Source: Malikia sp.
GTDB lineage: Bacteria; Pseudomonadota; Gammaproteobacteria; Burkholderiales; Burkholderiaceae_C
NCBI RefSeq assembly: GCF_028687635.1
Contig: NZ_JAQTZS010000006.1
Location: 1 to 64,000, forward strand
DNA length: 64,000 nucleotides
Direction of reading: 5' to 3'
Each line of letters starts with the position of its first letter. Positions within the stretch are counted from its first letter, which is position 1. Below are positions 52,904-61,266 of this stretch, one piece after another. The notes below the pieces were generated by a model. That model saw only the letters and a list, made by a program, of their open reading frames with translations. It was not told the origin of the DNA and did not search any database. Position numbers and translations under genes: made by a program.

Positions 52904-54613
52904 ATGATGAGAATCACCATCAAACTCAAATTGCTGCTGTCGTTCCTGCTGATCGCGGCGATTGGCGCGATATCGGTCCTGATTGGCATCAATAAAATGA
53001 GCATGGTCAATGACCTGCTCGATGAGATGGGCACCGTGACAGCCAGGAAGGTCATCCTCGCCGCCGAGATGCAGCGCGACGTGGGGGCGTTGATCCGCAA
53101 CGAAAAGAACATCATTCTCTCCAGAACGGTCAAGGAGCTCGAAGAGCTGGAAAAAGAGCACAACGAGATCAACGACCGCCTGCTTGCCAACCGTGAACAA
53201 CTGGACAAGTTGCTCAAGACCGATGAGGGCAAGTTGGCGGTGCGGGAGTTCGTTGCCAACATGGATGGCTACCGGGCGATCAAGAAGGAAGTCATCGCCC
53301 TGAATCTGCAGGCCAACAAGGACCGCGAGGTCGGCCGGGTGGACATGGCCACCAAGCTGGAGGAACAGTCGCAGGAGCTGGCTCACTCCAAGGGTCGTGA
53401 CCTTGCGAACAAGGCCGAAGCGCGTCTGGCCAGGCTGGTGGAGCAGAACCAGGATTTCATGAAGCAATCCATGGTGGCGGCGGACGCGACCTACGATGGC
53501 GCCCGAACCACGCTGATCACCCTGCTGGTCCTGAGTGCTGCTGCGGGAGCCGGCATCGCGCTGTGGATCTCGATCTCGATCGCCAAGGCGCTGGGGCGGG
53601 CCACGCAACTGGCTGAAAGCGTGGCGCAAGGCGATCTCACCACCAACGTGGTCTACACCGGACGCGACGAGGTGGGCGACCTGATCGCCAGCCTCAACAA
53701 CATGATCGCCAAGCTGCGGGACGTGATCGGCAAGGTGCAGGACGCGTCCGAGAACGTGGCCGCCGGCGCCGAGGAGCTGTCGTCCTCGGCCGAGGAGTTG
53801 TCGCAGGGCGCCGCCGAGCAGGCATCGTCGACCGAGGAAGCCAGCGCCTCGATGGAGCAGATGGCCGCCAACATCCGCCAGACCGCCGACAACGCGCAGC
53901 AGACCAGCAAGATCTCGGTCAAGGCGGCCGAGGCTTCCAAGAAGACCAACGAATCCGTGACGCAGGCCGTCGAAGCCATGCGCACCATCGCCGAGAAGAT
54001 CAGCATCGTGCAGGAGATCGCCCGTCAGACCGACCTGCTGGCGCTCAACGCCGCGATCGAGGCGGCGCGCGCGGGCGAGCACGGCCGTGGCTTTGCCGTG
54101 GTGGCCTCCGAGGTGCGCAAGCTCGCCGAGCGCAGCCAGAACGCGGCCAACGAGATCAACGAGCTTTCGACATCGAGCGTCGCGGTGGCCGCCAGGGCCG
54201 GCGAGATGCTGACCGAGATGCTGCCCGACATCCTGCGCACGACCGAGCTGGTGCAGGAGATCAACGCCGCGTCCAACGAGCAGAACGCCGGCGCCGAGCA
54301 GATCAACCGCGCGATCCAGCAGCTCGACAAGGTGACCCAGCAGAACTCCAGCGCCTCCGAGGAGATGAGCGCCACCAGCCAGGAACTCGCCAGCCAGTCG
54401 GCCGTGATGCAGGAGGCCGCCGCCTACTTCCGTCTCGACAATGGCGGCGCCCGTCGCGTCAGCAATGCGCCCGCGCGCAAGTCGGTCGCCGTGGCCCACC
54501 CCCTGTCGAGTCGATCGGCCGGCAAGAAGCCGGTCGCGGCCAGCAAGTCCGACGGCGGGCATGGCGTCGAGATCCGCCTCGACGACGAAGACCAGAGCTT
54601 CGAGCGTTACTGA
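52904..54613 (+). CDS. Methyl-accepting chemotaxis protein with 4HB sensor
   Basis: 569 residues. TM1 at about 8-27, a periplasmic four-helix bundle at about 30-190, TM2 at about 195-215, HAMP (about 216-268, [20 protein letters not shown]), then a long methyl-accepting coiled coil with [20 protein letters not shown] and the tip [20 protein letters not shown]. No CheR-tethering NWETF-type pentapeptide; the C-terminus is a basic, acidic-ended tail ([14 protein letters not shown]). Ligand unknown. Confidence 0.95.
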   Translation: MMRITIKLKLLLSFLLIAAIGAISVLIGINKMSMVNDLLDEMGTVTARKVILAAEMQRDVGALIRNEKNIILSRTVKELEELEKEHNEINDRLLANREQLDKLLKTDEGKLAVREFVANMDGYRAIKKEVIALNLQANKDREVGRVDMATKLEEQSQELAHSKGRDLANKAEARLARLVEQNQDFMKQSMVAADATYDGARTTLITLLVLSAAAGAGIALWISISIAKALGRATQLAESVAQGDLTTNVVYTGRDEVGDLIASLNNMIAKLRDVIGKVQDASENVAAGAEELSSSAEELSQGAAEQASSTEEASASMEQMAANIRQTADNAQQTSKISVKAAEASKKTNESVTQAVEAMRTIAEKISIVQEIARQTDLLALNAAIEAARAGEHGRGFAVVASEVRKLAERSQNAANEINELSTSSVAVAARAGEMLTEMLPDILRTTELVQEINAASNEQNAGAEQINRAIQQLDKVTQQNSSASEEMSATSQELASQSAVMQEAAAYFRLDNGGARRVSNAPARKSVAVAHPLSSRSAGKKPVAASKSDGGHGVEIRLDDEDQSFERY

Positions 54614-54641
54614 TGCGCCCGGGCTTGCATTGGAGTACGAC

Positions 54642-55148
54642 ATGAGCACAGAACTGGATGCGCTGTCTTCGCAGCACCTGACCTTTCGCCTGGAGGGCGA
54701 GCTGTTCGCGGTGGAGGTGGCCAAGGTGCGCGAGGTGCTGGACCTGGTGCCGATCACCAAGGTGCCGCGCGCGCCTCACTACATGCGCGGCATGATCAAC
54801 GTGCGCGGCAAGGTGGTGCCGGTGGTGGACCTGCATGTCAAGTTCGGCATGCCGCCGGCCGTCAATTCGCGCGATACCCGCATCATCGTGCTGGAGGTGG
54901 AAGTCCTCGGCGAGAAGCTGGTCGTGGGCGCCATCGCCGATGCCGTGCATGAAGTCACCGAGCTGGAGGCCGGGGCGGTCGAGGCCGTGCCGCGCATCGG
55001 CATGCGCTGGAACACCGAGTTCATGAAGGGCATAGGCAAGCGCCATGAGCGTTTCGTGATCCTGCTCGACGTCAACCGGGTGTTCTCGGTCGATGAGGCG
55101 GACCAGGTCAGGGATCTGTTCGACGAGGCGCAGCCCGCCGACCGCTGA
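54642..55148 (+). CDS. cheW: CheW coupling protein
   Basis: 168 residues. CheW fold: LTFRLEGELFAVEVAKVREV, APHYMRGMINVRGKVVPVVD, VNRVFSVDEADQV. Links MCP tips to CheA. Start 54642 is preceded by GGAG. Between the MCP (28 bp) and the second STAS gene (2 bp). Confidence 0.96.
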   Translation: MSTELDALSSQHLTFRLEGELFAVEVAKVREVLDLVPITKVPRAPHYMRGMINVRGKVVPVVDLHVKFGMPPAVNSRDTRIIVLEVEVLGEKLVVGAIADAVHEVTELEAGAVEAVPRIGMRWNTEFMKGIGKRHERFVILLDVNRVFSVDEADQVRDLFDEAQPADR

Positions 55149-55150
55149 GC

Positions 55151-55435
55151 ATGACGGCCATGATTTGCACGCTGCCTGACTTGACGGCGAGCAGCGCCCA
55201 GTCGCTGAGCGCCTGCCTGCGGGCGGCGCGGCGCGCTGGCCTGCCGGTCGCTTTTGCCGCGGTCGAGGAGGTGGACCTGGCGGGCGTGCAACTGGTGCTG
55301 GCCCATGCCAGGGACTGCGTGGCGACCGGCTTGCCACCTTTCGATGGCCCCTTGCCCGAGCCGCTCCGGCAGGCCCTGGCCTTGGCGGGCTGTCTGAATC
55401 CGATGAATGAAATGGATGGGGAATTGCTGTCATGA
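55151..55435 (+). CDS. STAS-domain protein (2)
   Basis: 94 residues, the same length as the STAS protein at 50380 and sharing the motif EVDLAGVQLVLAHARDC (VERVDLAGLQVLLLAQREC there). Again no phosphorylatable Ser in the DxxG loop. Its end overlaps the next cheY start by 4 bp (ATGA). Confidence 0.8.
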   Translation: MTAMICTLPDLTASSAQSLSACLRAARRAGLPVAFAAVEEVDLAGVQLVLAHARDCVATGLPPFDGPLPEPLRQALALAGCLNPMNEMDGELLS

Positions 55436-55872
55436 GCTCTGATTCGAATGCCTGCGGCGACAAGTCGGTGGTCCTGTTCGCCGACGATGCGCCCAGCGTG
55501 CGCTTTCTGGTGCGCACGGCGCTCGAGGCGGCCGGCTTCGTGACGATAGAAACCAGCGACGGTCAGCAAGCGCTGGAAGTGCTGGCCTCCGGTCAGCGGG
55601 TCGACATACTGGTGACCGATCTGCACATGCCCGGCATCGACGGCCTGGAGCTGGTGCGCCAGACGCGCGCCTTGGCCGCGCGGCGCTACCTGCCGATCGT
55701 GATGCTGACCACCGAGTCGCAGAACAACGCGGTGCAGGAGGGGTTGAAGGCGGGCCTCACGGCCTGGATCGTCAAGCCCTTCAAGAGCGACACCTTGCTC
55801 AAGGTGGTGGCCAAGGCGCTGGGCAAGCGCGCGCCACTGGCCACGCTGGCCAGGCCCGCCGCCACGCCATGA
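55432..55872 (+). CDS. cheY: CheY-like single-domain response regulator (3)
   Basis: 146 residues. VVLFADDAPSVRFLVRTALE, phospho-Asp in ILVTDLHMPGIDGLEL, Thr in VMLTTESQN and Lys in WIVKPFKSD: complete. A short Ala-rich C-terminal tail. Overlaps CheA-2 by 4 bp (ATGA), so the two are probably made in step. Confidence 0.93.
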   Translation: MSSDSNACGDKSVVLFADDAPSVRFLVRTALEAAGFVTIETSDGQQALEVLASGQRVDILVTDLHMPGIDGLELVRQTRALAARRYLPIVMLTTESQNNAVQEGLKAGLTAWIVKPFKSDTLLKVVAKALGKRAPLATLARPAATP

Positions 55873-57797
55873 GCGAGCCGACAGACGCTCAGGCCCTGGC
55901 CGAGCGGATGCTGGAGCTGTTCCAGCAGGAGTCGAGCGCCGGACTGGATCTGATCGACGCGACGCTGGAGGGCAGCCGAGCTGACCCGGCGGGGGTCGAC
56001 ACCGTGTTTCGCGCCTTCCACACGCTGCGCGGCTCGGCGGCGATGAACGGGTTGGACCAGCTCGTCGACCTGGCCAGGGCGTTCGAGGACCTGTTCGAGC
56101 CGATGCGTCATGGGCGTCAGGCGCTGGGCGCCGACACCGTGGCGCTCACGGCAGAGGCGGTGTGTCTGTTGCGCCGCCTGCTCGCCGCCCAGGGGTCGGC
56201 CGATGCCGAGCTGTCCGAGGCCATCGCCGCACTGCTCGAACGCCTGTCCTGGGTCGCGCGCGCGGAGTCGCCCGAAGCGGCGCGGCCACCAGACCGGCGC
56301 GAAGCCGAAAGCGCGCAGCAACTGTTCCATCTGATCTTCGAGCCCGGCGAGCAGCTGATGCGACGCGGCGTGGACGTGCTGGCGCTGCTGGACGAACTGG
56401 CGGGGCTGGGCGAACTGGTCCTGGTGCCCGGGCTGGACCGCCTGCCCGCGCTCGACGCCATGCAGCCCGACAGCGTGTACCTGGGCTGGCGCATGTTGTT
56501 GCGCACCCAGGCCGGCGCCGAAGCCGTGCGGGACGTGTTTATGTTCGTCGCCGTCGACAGCCAGGTGGTGCTGCAGGCGCTGTCGCTGGCCGGGCCGCTC
56601 GACGACGATTGGGCGCTGCGGGCTCGTGCCTTGCTGCTGCGCCGACCCTGGCTGTCGCCCGAGCGGCTCGCGCAGGAGCTGTGCCTGCCGGCCAAGGGGC
56701 CGGCGTTCGCGGACGGCAGCGAGGCGCCCGGGTCGCTGCCCGGCGACCAGTCCGCCGTGGCGGTGGTGATTCCGGTGCCGGTGGAGCGGCTCAACCGCCA
56801 GATCGATCTGGTGGGGGAGCTGGTGATCGCGCAGTCCACCCTGATCCAGCTGGCGGCCCGTCTCCAGCAGCCGCAGCTCAGCAGCGCCGTCGAGCAGGTG
56901 ATGCGCCTGACCACCGACATGCGCGACAACGCCATGCGGTTGCGCATGGTGCCGGTGGGCACGCTGTTCGCCGACCTGGCGCAGGCGGTGGCCGATTGCG
57001 CCGAGCGGCTGGGGCGTCCGCTGGCTTTTGCCGCGCGCGGGGCTGACACCGAGCTCGACCTGTCGGTGCTGCAGGCGCTGCGCGCGCCGGTGCTGGCCTT
57101 GCTGCGCGGCTGCGCGCAGCAGGGCCTGGAGCCGGTCGAGGAACGCGCGCGCCTGGGCAAGCCGGCGGCGGGGCAGCTGTCGCTGTCGGTCGAAAAGGCC
57201 GGCGCCGAGGTGCTGCTGACCGTCAGCGACGATGGCGCGGGTGTTCCCGCTGCCGAACTGGAGACGGTGCGTGCCGCCGTGGAAGCCTTGCGCGGGACCT
57301 GCGAGGCCAGGCCGCTGCCGGGGCAGGGCAGCCGGCATCTGCTGCGCCTGCCGCTGGCGCAGGGCATCATCGACAGCCTGCTGGTGGCGGTGTGCGGCAG
57401 CACCTTCGTGCTGCCGCTGGCGCAGGTGGAGGAGGTGGTCAACCTGCGCACGGCGCGCGGTGGCGAGGGCCATGATCAGGACATCCTGAACCTGCGTGGG
57501 CAGCTGTTGCCCTTTGTGCGCCTGTCGCGGCTGTTCGAGCTCGACGATGGCAGCGCCGCGCCAGACGGGCAGGTCATCGTCGTCAGCGGTGGCGAACGCC
57601 GCGCGGGCCTGCTGGTCGATCGCGTGATCGGACAGCAGCAAACCGTGATCAAGGGGGTGCCGTCCCTGTATGCCGAGGATGCCGCCTTGTCGGGCGCGAC
57701 GATCCTGGGCGACGGGACCGTGGCACTGATCCTGGACCCGGCCGCGCTGTTGCGTCAGGCTGAAATCGAACTGCGAGTGCATCCCGATGGCCACTGA
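55869..57797 (+). CDS. CheA-2: CheA paralogue with degenerate ATPase domain
   Basis: 642 residues. Hpt domain intact with His51 (RAFHTLRGSAAMNG). The same middle region as CheA-1 (RRGVDVLALLDELAGLGELV). Dimerisation helices from ERLNRQIDLVGELVIAQSTL. In the HATPase part the N-box reads LLRGCAQQGLEPVEE where CheA-1 has LVRNSMDHGIESAE, so the Asn and His/Asp are gone. G1 remains as SDDGAGVPAAE, but the ATP lid and G2 box (SGRGVGMDV in CheA-1) are deleted. The CheW-like C-domain is present. It should not bind ATP normally, but could still be phosphorylated on His51 by another protein. Confidence 0.92.
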   Translation: MSEPTDAQALAERMLELFQQESSAGLDLIDATLEGSRADPAGVDTVFRAFHTLRGSAAMNGLDQLVDLARAFEDLFEPMRHGRQALGADTVALTAEAVCLLRRLLAAQGSADAELSEAIAALLERLSWVARAESPEAARPPDRREAESAQQLFHLIFEPGEQLMRRGVDVLALLDELAGLGELVLVPGLDRLPALDAMQPDSVYLGWRMLLRTQAGAEAVRDVFMFVAVDSQVVLQALSLAGPLDDDWALRARALLLRRPWLSPERLAQELCLPAKGPAFADGSEAPGSLPGDQSAVAVVIPVPVERLNRQIDLVGELVIAQSTLIQLAARLQQPQLSSAVEQVMRLTTDMRDNAMRLRMVPVGTLFADLAQAVADCAERLGRPLAFAARGADTELDLSVLQALRAPVLALLRGCAQQGLEPVEERARLGKPAAGQLSLSVEKAGAEVLLTVSDDGAGVPAAELETVRAAVEALRGTCEARPLPGQGSRHLLRLPLAQGIIDSLLVAVCGSTFVLPLAQVEEVVNLRTARGGEGHDQDILNLRGQLLPFVRLSRLFELDDGSAAPDGQVIVVSGGERRAGLLVDRVIGQQQTVIKGVPSLYAEDAALSGATILGDGTVALILDPAALLRQAEIELRVHPDGH

Positions 57798-58677
57798 ATC
57801 AAGAACGGCCGCCCTGTCGACGGCCCCCGCCAGCGCGCCGGGCTTCGGGGTCAATCCCGAGATGGCGCCCAGGCTGTTTGCCGAACTGTCGGATTACATC
57901 CAGCAGACGGCCGGCATCCGCATGCCGCCGGAAAAGCGCGTCATGCTGCAGGCACGGCTGCAAAAGCGCATGCGCAAGCTGGGTCACAAGAGTTACGACA
58001 GCTATGTGCGCTACGTCTTCAGCGCCGAGGGCACGCGGCTCGAACTGCAGTCGATGATCGATGCGGTCACCACCAACAAGACCGATTTCTTCCGCGAACC
58101 CTATCATTTCGACTATCTGATCGAGCAAGGCCTGCCCGAGCTGGTGAGCCGCTTCGGGCCGAGGCTGCGGTTCTGGAGCGCGCCTTGCTCCAAGGGCCAC
58201 GAGGTCTACACCCTGGCCATGGTGCTGGCCGAGTACGCGCGGCGCCAGCGCGGTTTCGACTTCGAGATCCTGGGCTCCGACCTCTCGGGCTTCGCCATCG
58301 ACGTGGCGCGGCGCGCGGTCTACCCGCACCACGAGATCGAGCCGGTGCCGCTGCCGTTGCGCAAGAAATACCTGATGCGCAGCAAGGATGCCGATGAAAA
58401 CCTGGTGCGCATCGCGCCCGAGCTGCGGCAAAACACCCGCTACAAGCACATGAACTTCATGGACGAGCAGTACCACGTGGGCGAGAAGTTCCATGTGATC
58501 TTCTGCCGCAACATGCTGATCTATTTCGATCCGCCGACGCAGGAGCAGGTGGTCAACCGCCTGGCCCGCCACCTGCACCCGGGCGGACTGTTCCTGACCG
58601 GGCACGCCGAGTCGCTGGGGCGCATCCGCACGCCCTTCGTCGCGCTGGAGCCCACCATCTACCAGTTGCCGGAGTAA
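57787..58677 (+). CDS. cheR: Chemotaxis protein methyltransferase CheR
   Basis: 296 residues. N-terminal helical domain (YIQQTAGIRMPPEKRVMLQA), SAM site VTTNKTDFFREPYHFDYL and FWSAPCSKGHEVYTLAM (variant of the common GEEPYS), EILGSDLSGFAIDVA, then NFMDEQYHVGEKFHVIFCRN and MLIYFDPPTQ. Methylates glutamates of MCPs. Overlaps the end of CheA-2 by 11 bp. Confidence 0.96.
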   Translation: MATESRTAALSTAPASAPGFGVNPEMAPRLFAELSDYIQQTAGIRMPPEKRVMLQARLQKRMRKLGHKSYDSYVRYVFSAEGTRLELQSMIDAVTTNKTDFFREPYHFDYLIEQGLPELVSRFGPRLRFWSAPCSKGHEVYTLAMVLAEYARRQRGFDFEILGSDLSGFAIDVARRAVYPHHEIEPVPLPLRKKYLMRSKDADENLVRIAPELRQNTRYKHMNFMDEQYHVGEKFHVIFCRNMLIYFDPPTQEQVVNRLARHLHPGGLFLTGHAESLGRIRTPFVALEPTIYQLPE

Positions 58678-58680
58678 GCC

Positions 58681-59847
58681 ATGGCCCGAATCATCAAGGT
58701 GCTGGTGGTCGACGACTCCGCCATGGTGCGCCAGGCGCTGACCGCGGTGCTGGAGTCCGATCCCGAGATCCGCGTCATCGCGACGGCGCCGGACCCCTAT
58801 GTGGCGGCGCAGAAGATCGCCCAGCAACTGCCCGACGTGATCACGCTCGATGTGGAGATGCCGCGCATGGACGGCATCACCTTCCTGCGCAAGCTCATGA
58901 GCCAGCACCCGGTGCCGGTGGTGATCTGCTCCAGCCTGGCGCAGTTCGGCTCCGATACGGTGATGCGCGCGCTGGAGTCGGGCGCGGTCGACATCATCGC
59001 CAAGCCGGCCCTGGGCGTGCGGGACTTCCTCATGGAAGAGCGCCTGCGCATCATTGACGTCGTCAAGGGGGCCGCCGTGGCCCGGCTCAAGCGGCTGCAG
59101 GTGGCCGCGCGCGCGCAACTGCGCCAGAGTCAGGAACACCTGGCCGAGCCGCGCCGTGGCAGCAGCCTGGTGCATGGCGTGCCCCCGAAGCTGAATGCCG
59201 ACGTGGTGCTGCCGCCGCCGCCCATTGGCAAGGCGATGGTCCGCACCACCGAGCGCGTGGTGGTGGTCGGCGCCTCCACCGGCGGCACCGAGGCCCTGCG
59301 CAGCTTCCTGGAGGTCTTGCCCGCGGACAGCCCGGGCATCGTGGTGGTGCAGCATATGCCGGAGAATTTCACCGCCTCCTTCGCCAAGCGGCTGGACTCC
59401 TTGTGCCGCATGGACGTGAAGGAAGCGGTCAGCGGCGACAGCGTGCTGCGCGGTCGGGTGCTGATCGCGCCGGGCAACCGGCACACCCTGCTCAAGCGCA
59501 GCGGCGCGCGCTATCTGGTCGAGGTGGTGCACGGCGAGCTCGTGAGCCGCCACCGACCTTCGGTCGATGTGCTGTTTCGCTCGGCGGCCACCTACGCCGG
59601 CTCCAACGCGATCGGCGTGATCATGACCGGGATGGGCGACGACGGCGCGCATGGCATGCGGGAGATGCATGTCGCGGGCGCCTTCACCCTGGCGCAGGAC
59701 GAGGCCAGCTGCGTGGTGTTCGGCATGCCGGCCGAGGCCATCAAGCTCGGCGGCGTGGATAAGGTGTCGCCACTGGACCAGCTGGCGCACTGGGTCACAA
59801 AACTGGATCAGACAGAGGATTGGATGCATGTCGGAAAAAAACGCTGA
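58681..59847 (+). CDS. cheB: Chemotaxis response regulator methylesterase CheB
   Basis: 388 residues. Receiver ([18 protein letters not shown], phospho-Asp in [12 protein letters not shown]), a long linker, and the CheB esterase domain with Ser in [12 protein letters not shown], His in [15 protein letters not shown] and Asp in [12 protein letters not shown]. Removes methyl groups from MCPs and is activated by CheA. Its 3' end overlaps the next gene by 20 bp. Confidence 0.97.
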   Translation: MARIIKVLVVDDSAMVRQALTAVLESDPEIRVIATAPDPYVAAQKIAQQLPDVITLDVEMPRMDGITFLRKLMSQHPVPVVICSSLAQFGSDTVMRALESGAVDIIAKPALGVRDFLMEERLRIIDVVKGAAVARLKRLQVAARAQLRQSQEHLAEPRRGSSLVHGVPPKLNADVVLPPPPIGKAMVRTTERVVVVGASTGGTEALRSFLEVLPADSPGIVVVQHMPENFTASFAKRLDSLCRMDVKEAVSGDSVLRGRVLIAPGNRHTLLKRSGARYLVEVVHGELVSRHRPSVDVLFRSAATYAGSNAIGVIMTGMGDDGAHGMREMHVAGAFTLAQDEASCVVFGMPAEAIKLGGVDKVSPLDQLAHWVTKLDQTEDWMHVGKKR

Positions 59848-60736
59848 ATCACAGACCGCGCTGGCGCTGAGCCAGGCCAATGCAGTCATTGCCGAGCTCG
59901 AAGCCCGGCTGGACGAAGTCAATGCCCGTCTCTTCAAGGCCGAGCACGGCAAGAGCTATTTCATCTCGCACGCGCTCAACGAGCTCAACAACCCGCTGGC
60001 GGCCATCATCGGACTGACCGAGCAGTTCATGTCGATGCGGCAGCCGTCCTGGGACCAGGTGCGCCAGTCGCTGCAATGGGTGCACGACGAGGGCAGCTAC
60101 CTCGAGTTCCAGCTCAAGAACCTGTTCATGGCCGGCGAGCTCGAAGCGGGCGTGGCCCAGATGAGCTGCGCCAGGGTGGATGTCCATGCCGTGCTCAACG
60201 CGGTGACCACGCGCTACCTGGCGCTGGCGCAACGCAAGGGCGTGACGATCAGCAGCAACGGCGGGCACGCGCTGCTGTCCATGGCGGGCACCACGCGCCA
60301 TTTCAATACCGATGGCGCCGCGCTCAGCCTGATCTTCGCCAACCTGCTCGACAACGCCGTGAAGTTCTCCCCGACCGGCAGCGAGGTGCGCGTGCGGGTC
60401 GACATCAACCCCATCGGCCTGGACATCGCGGTGGAAAGCGACGGCCCGGGCATCGCGGCGGCCGACCAGGCCCATGTCTTCGACCGCTTCTGGCAGAGCG
60501 ACGACAGCACCACCAAGCGCTACCGTGGCCTGGGTCTGGGCCTGTCGGTGGCCGCGAGCTGCGCCGAGTTGCTGGGTGGCAAGCTGCAATTGTCCGAGGC
60601 AGGCGATGCCGGCACGCGCTTCACGCTGCACCTGTCCGCGCTGGAAGCGGGCCAGCTCACCGATGCGCCCGACGATAACGTGTTCTTTTTTGATCGCTTA
60701 GAGGACGACGATGCGTTTGAAGACGAAACATTCTGA
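59828..60736 (+). CDS. Soluble histidine-kinase-like protein with Asn at the phospho-His position
   Basis: 302 residues, no membrane segment or sensor domain. An N-terminal coiled coil (5-42) is followed by a HisKA-like helix [18 protein letters not shown]. Aligned on ELNNPL (the usual H-E-L-x-x-P-L), the phospho-acceptor position is Asn51; a His occurs three residues earlier (His48). The ATPase domain looks intact: N-box [15 protein letters not shown]1 [10 protein letters not shown]-box [10 protein letters not shown]2 [16 protein letters not shown]. The acidic tail reads [15 protein letters not shown]. It should bind ATP but not autophosphorylate in the normal way. Overlaps cheB by 20 bp. 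Confidence 0.9.
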   Translation: MSEKNAESQTALALSQANAVIAELEARLDEVNARLFKAEHGKSYFISHALNELNNPLAAIIGLTEQFMSMRQPSWDQVRQSLQWVHDEGSYLEFQLKNLFMAGELEAGVAQMSCARVDVHAVLNAVTTRYLALAQRKGVTISSNGGHALLSMAGTTRHFNTDGAALSLIFANLLDNAVKFSPTGSEVRVRVDINPIGLDIAVESDGPGIAAADQAHVFDRFWQSDDSTTKRYRGLGLGLSVAASCAELLGGKLQLSEAGDAGTRFTLHLSALEAGQLTDAPDDNVFFFDRLEDDDAFEDETF

Positions 60737-60789
60737 GCCCCGACCAGGCAGCCTGGCCGGCCTTGGCACAGTCAGGGTGGTCTGAACCC

Positions 60790-61266
60790 ATGCACCATCA
60801 CAACCTGATGATGGGCCAGCTCTACGCTTCGGCCGGCCCCTGCACGATCACTACCGTGCTCGGCTCCTGCGTGGCCGTGTGCCTGTGGGACCAGAGCGCC
60901 GCCGTGGGTGGCCTGAACCACTTCATGCTGCCGCGCTGGGACGGCAACGGTCTGCCCAGTCCGCGCTATGGCAACATCGCCATCCCCAAGCTGATCGAGG
61001 CTGTGGTCGCCGCGGGCGGCCGGCGCTCGCGCCTGGTGGCCAAGGTGTTCGGTGGCGGCAACGTGCTCGGCCAGGGCGAACCCCCACCGCGCTTCAACGT
61101 GGGCTTTCGCAACGCCGACTACGCCTTGCAGGCGCTGGCGCTGGAAGAGATCCCGGTGGTCGCGCAAAGGATCAAGCCCGACCATGGCACCAAGATCGCG
61201 TTCGAGACCGGCTCGGGCGAGGTCATCCTGCGGGTGCTGCGCAAGATCGAGTGCCAGCTCGGATGA
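60790..61266 (+). CDS. cheD: Chemoreceptor glutamine deamidase CheD
   Basis: 158 residues. Catalytic Cys in TTVLGSCVAVCLWD and His in GGLNHFMLP, with VAKVFGGGNVLG and RIKPDHGTKIAFETGSG. Deamidates MCP glutamines and can bind CheY-type phosphatases. ATG 60790 gives the typical HHHN start; 60763 is possible. Overlaps the next gene by 4 bp (ATGA). Confidence 0.95.
   Translation: MHHHNLMMGQLYASAGPCTITTVLGSCVAVCLWDQSAAVGGLNHFMLPRWDGNGLPSPRYGNIAIPKLIEAVVAAGGRRSRLVAKVFGGGNVLGQGEPPPRFNVGFRNADYALQALALEEIPVVAQRIKPDHGTKIAFETGSGEVILRVLRKIECQLG

Noticed and set aside
55869-57797. CheA-2 as a simple pseudogene
   Set aside because: The frame is intact over 642 codons, the Hpt, dimerisation and CheW-like domains are well kept, and only the ATP-binding elements are lost, which points to specialised rather than random decay.
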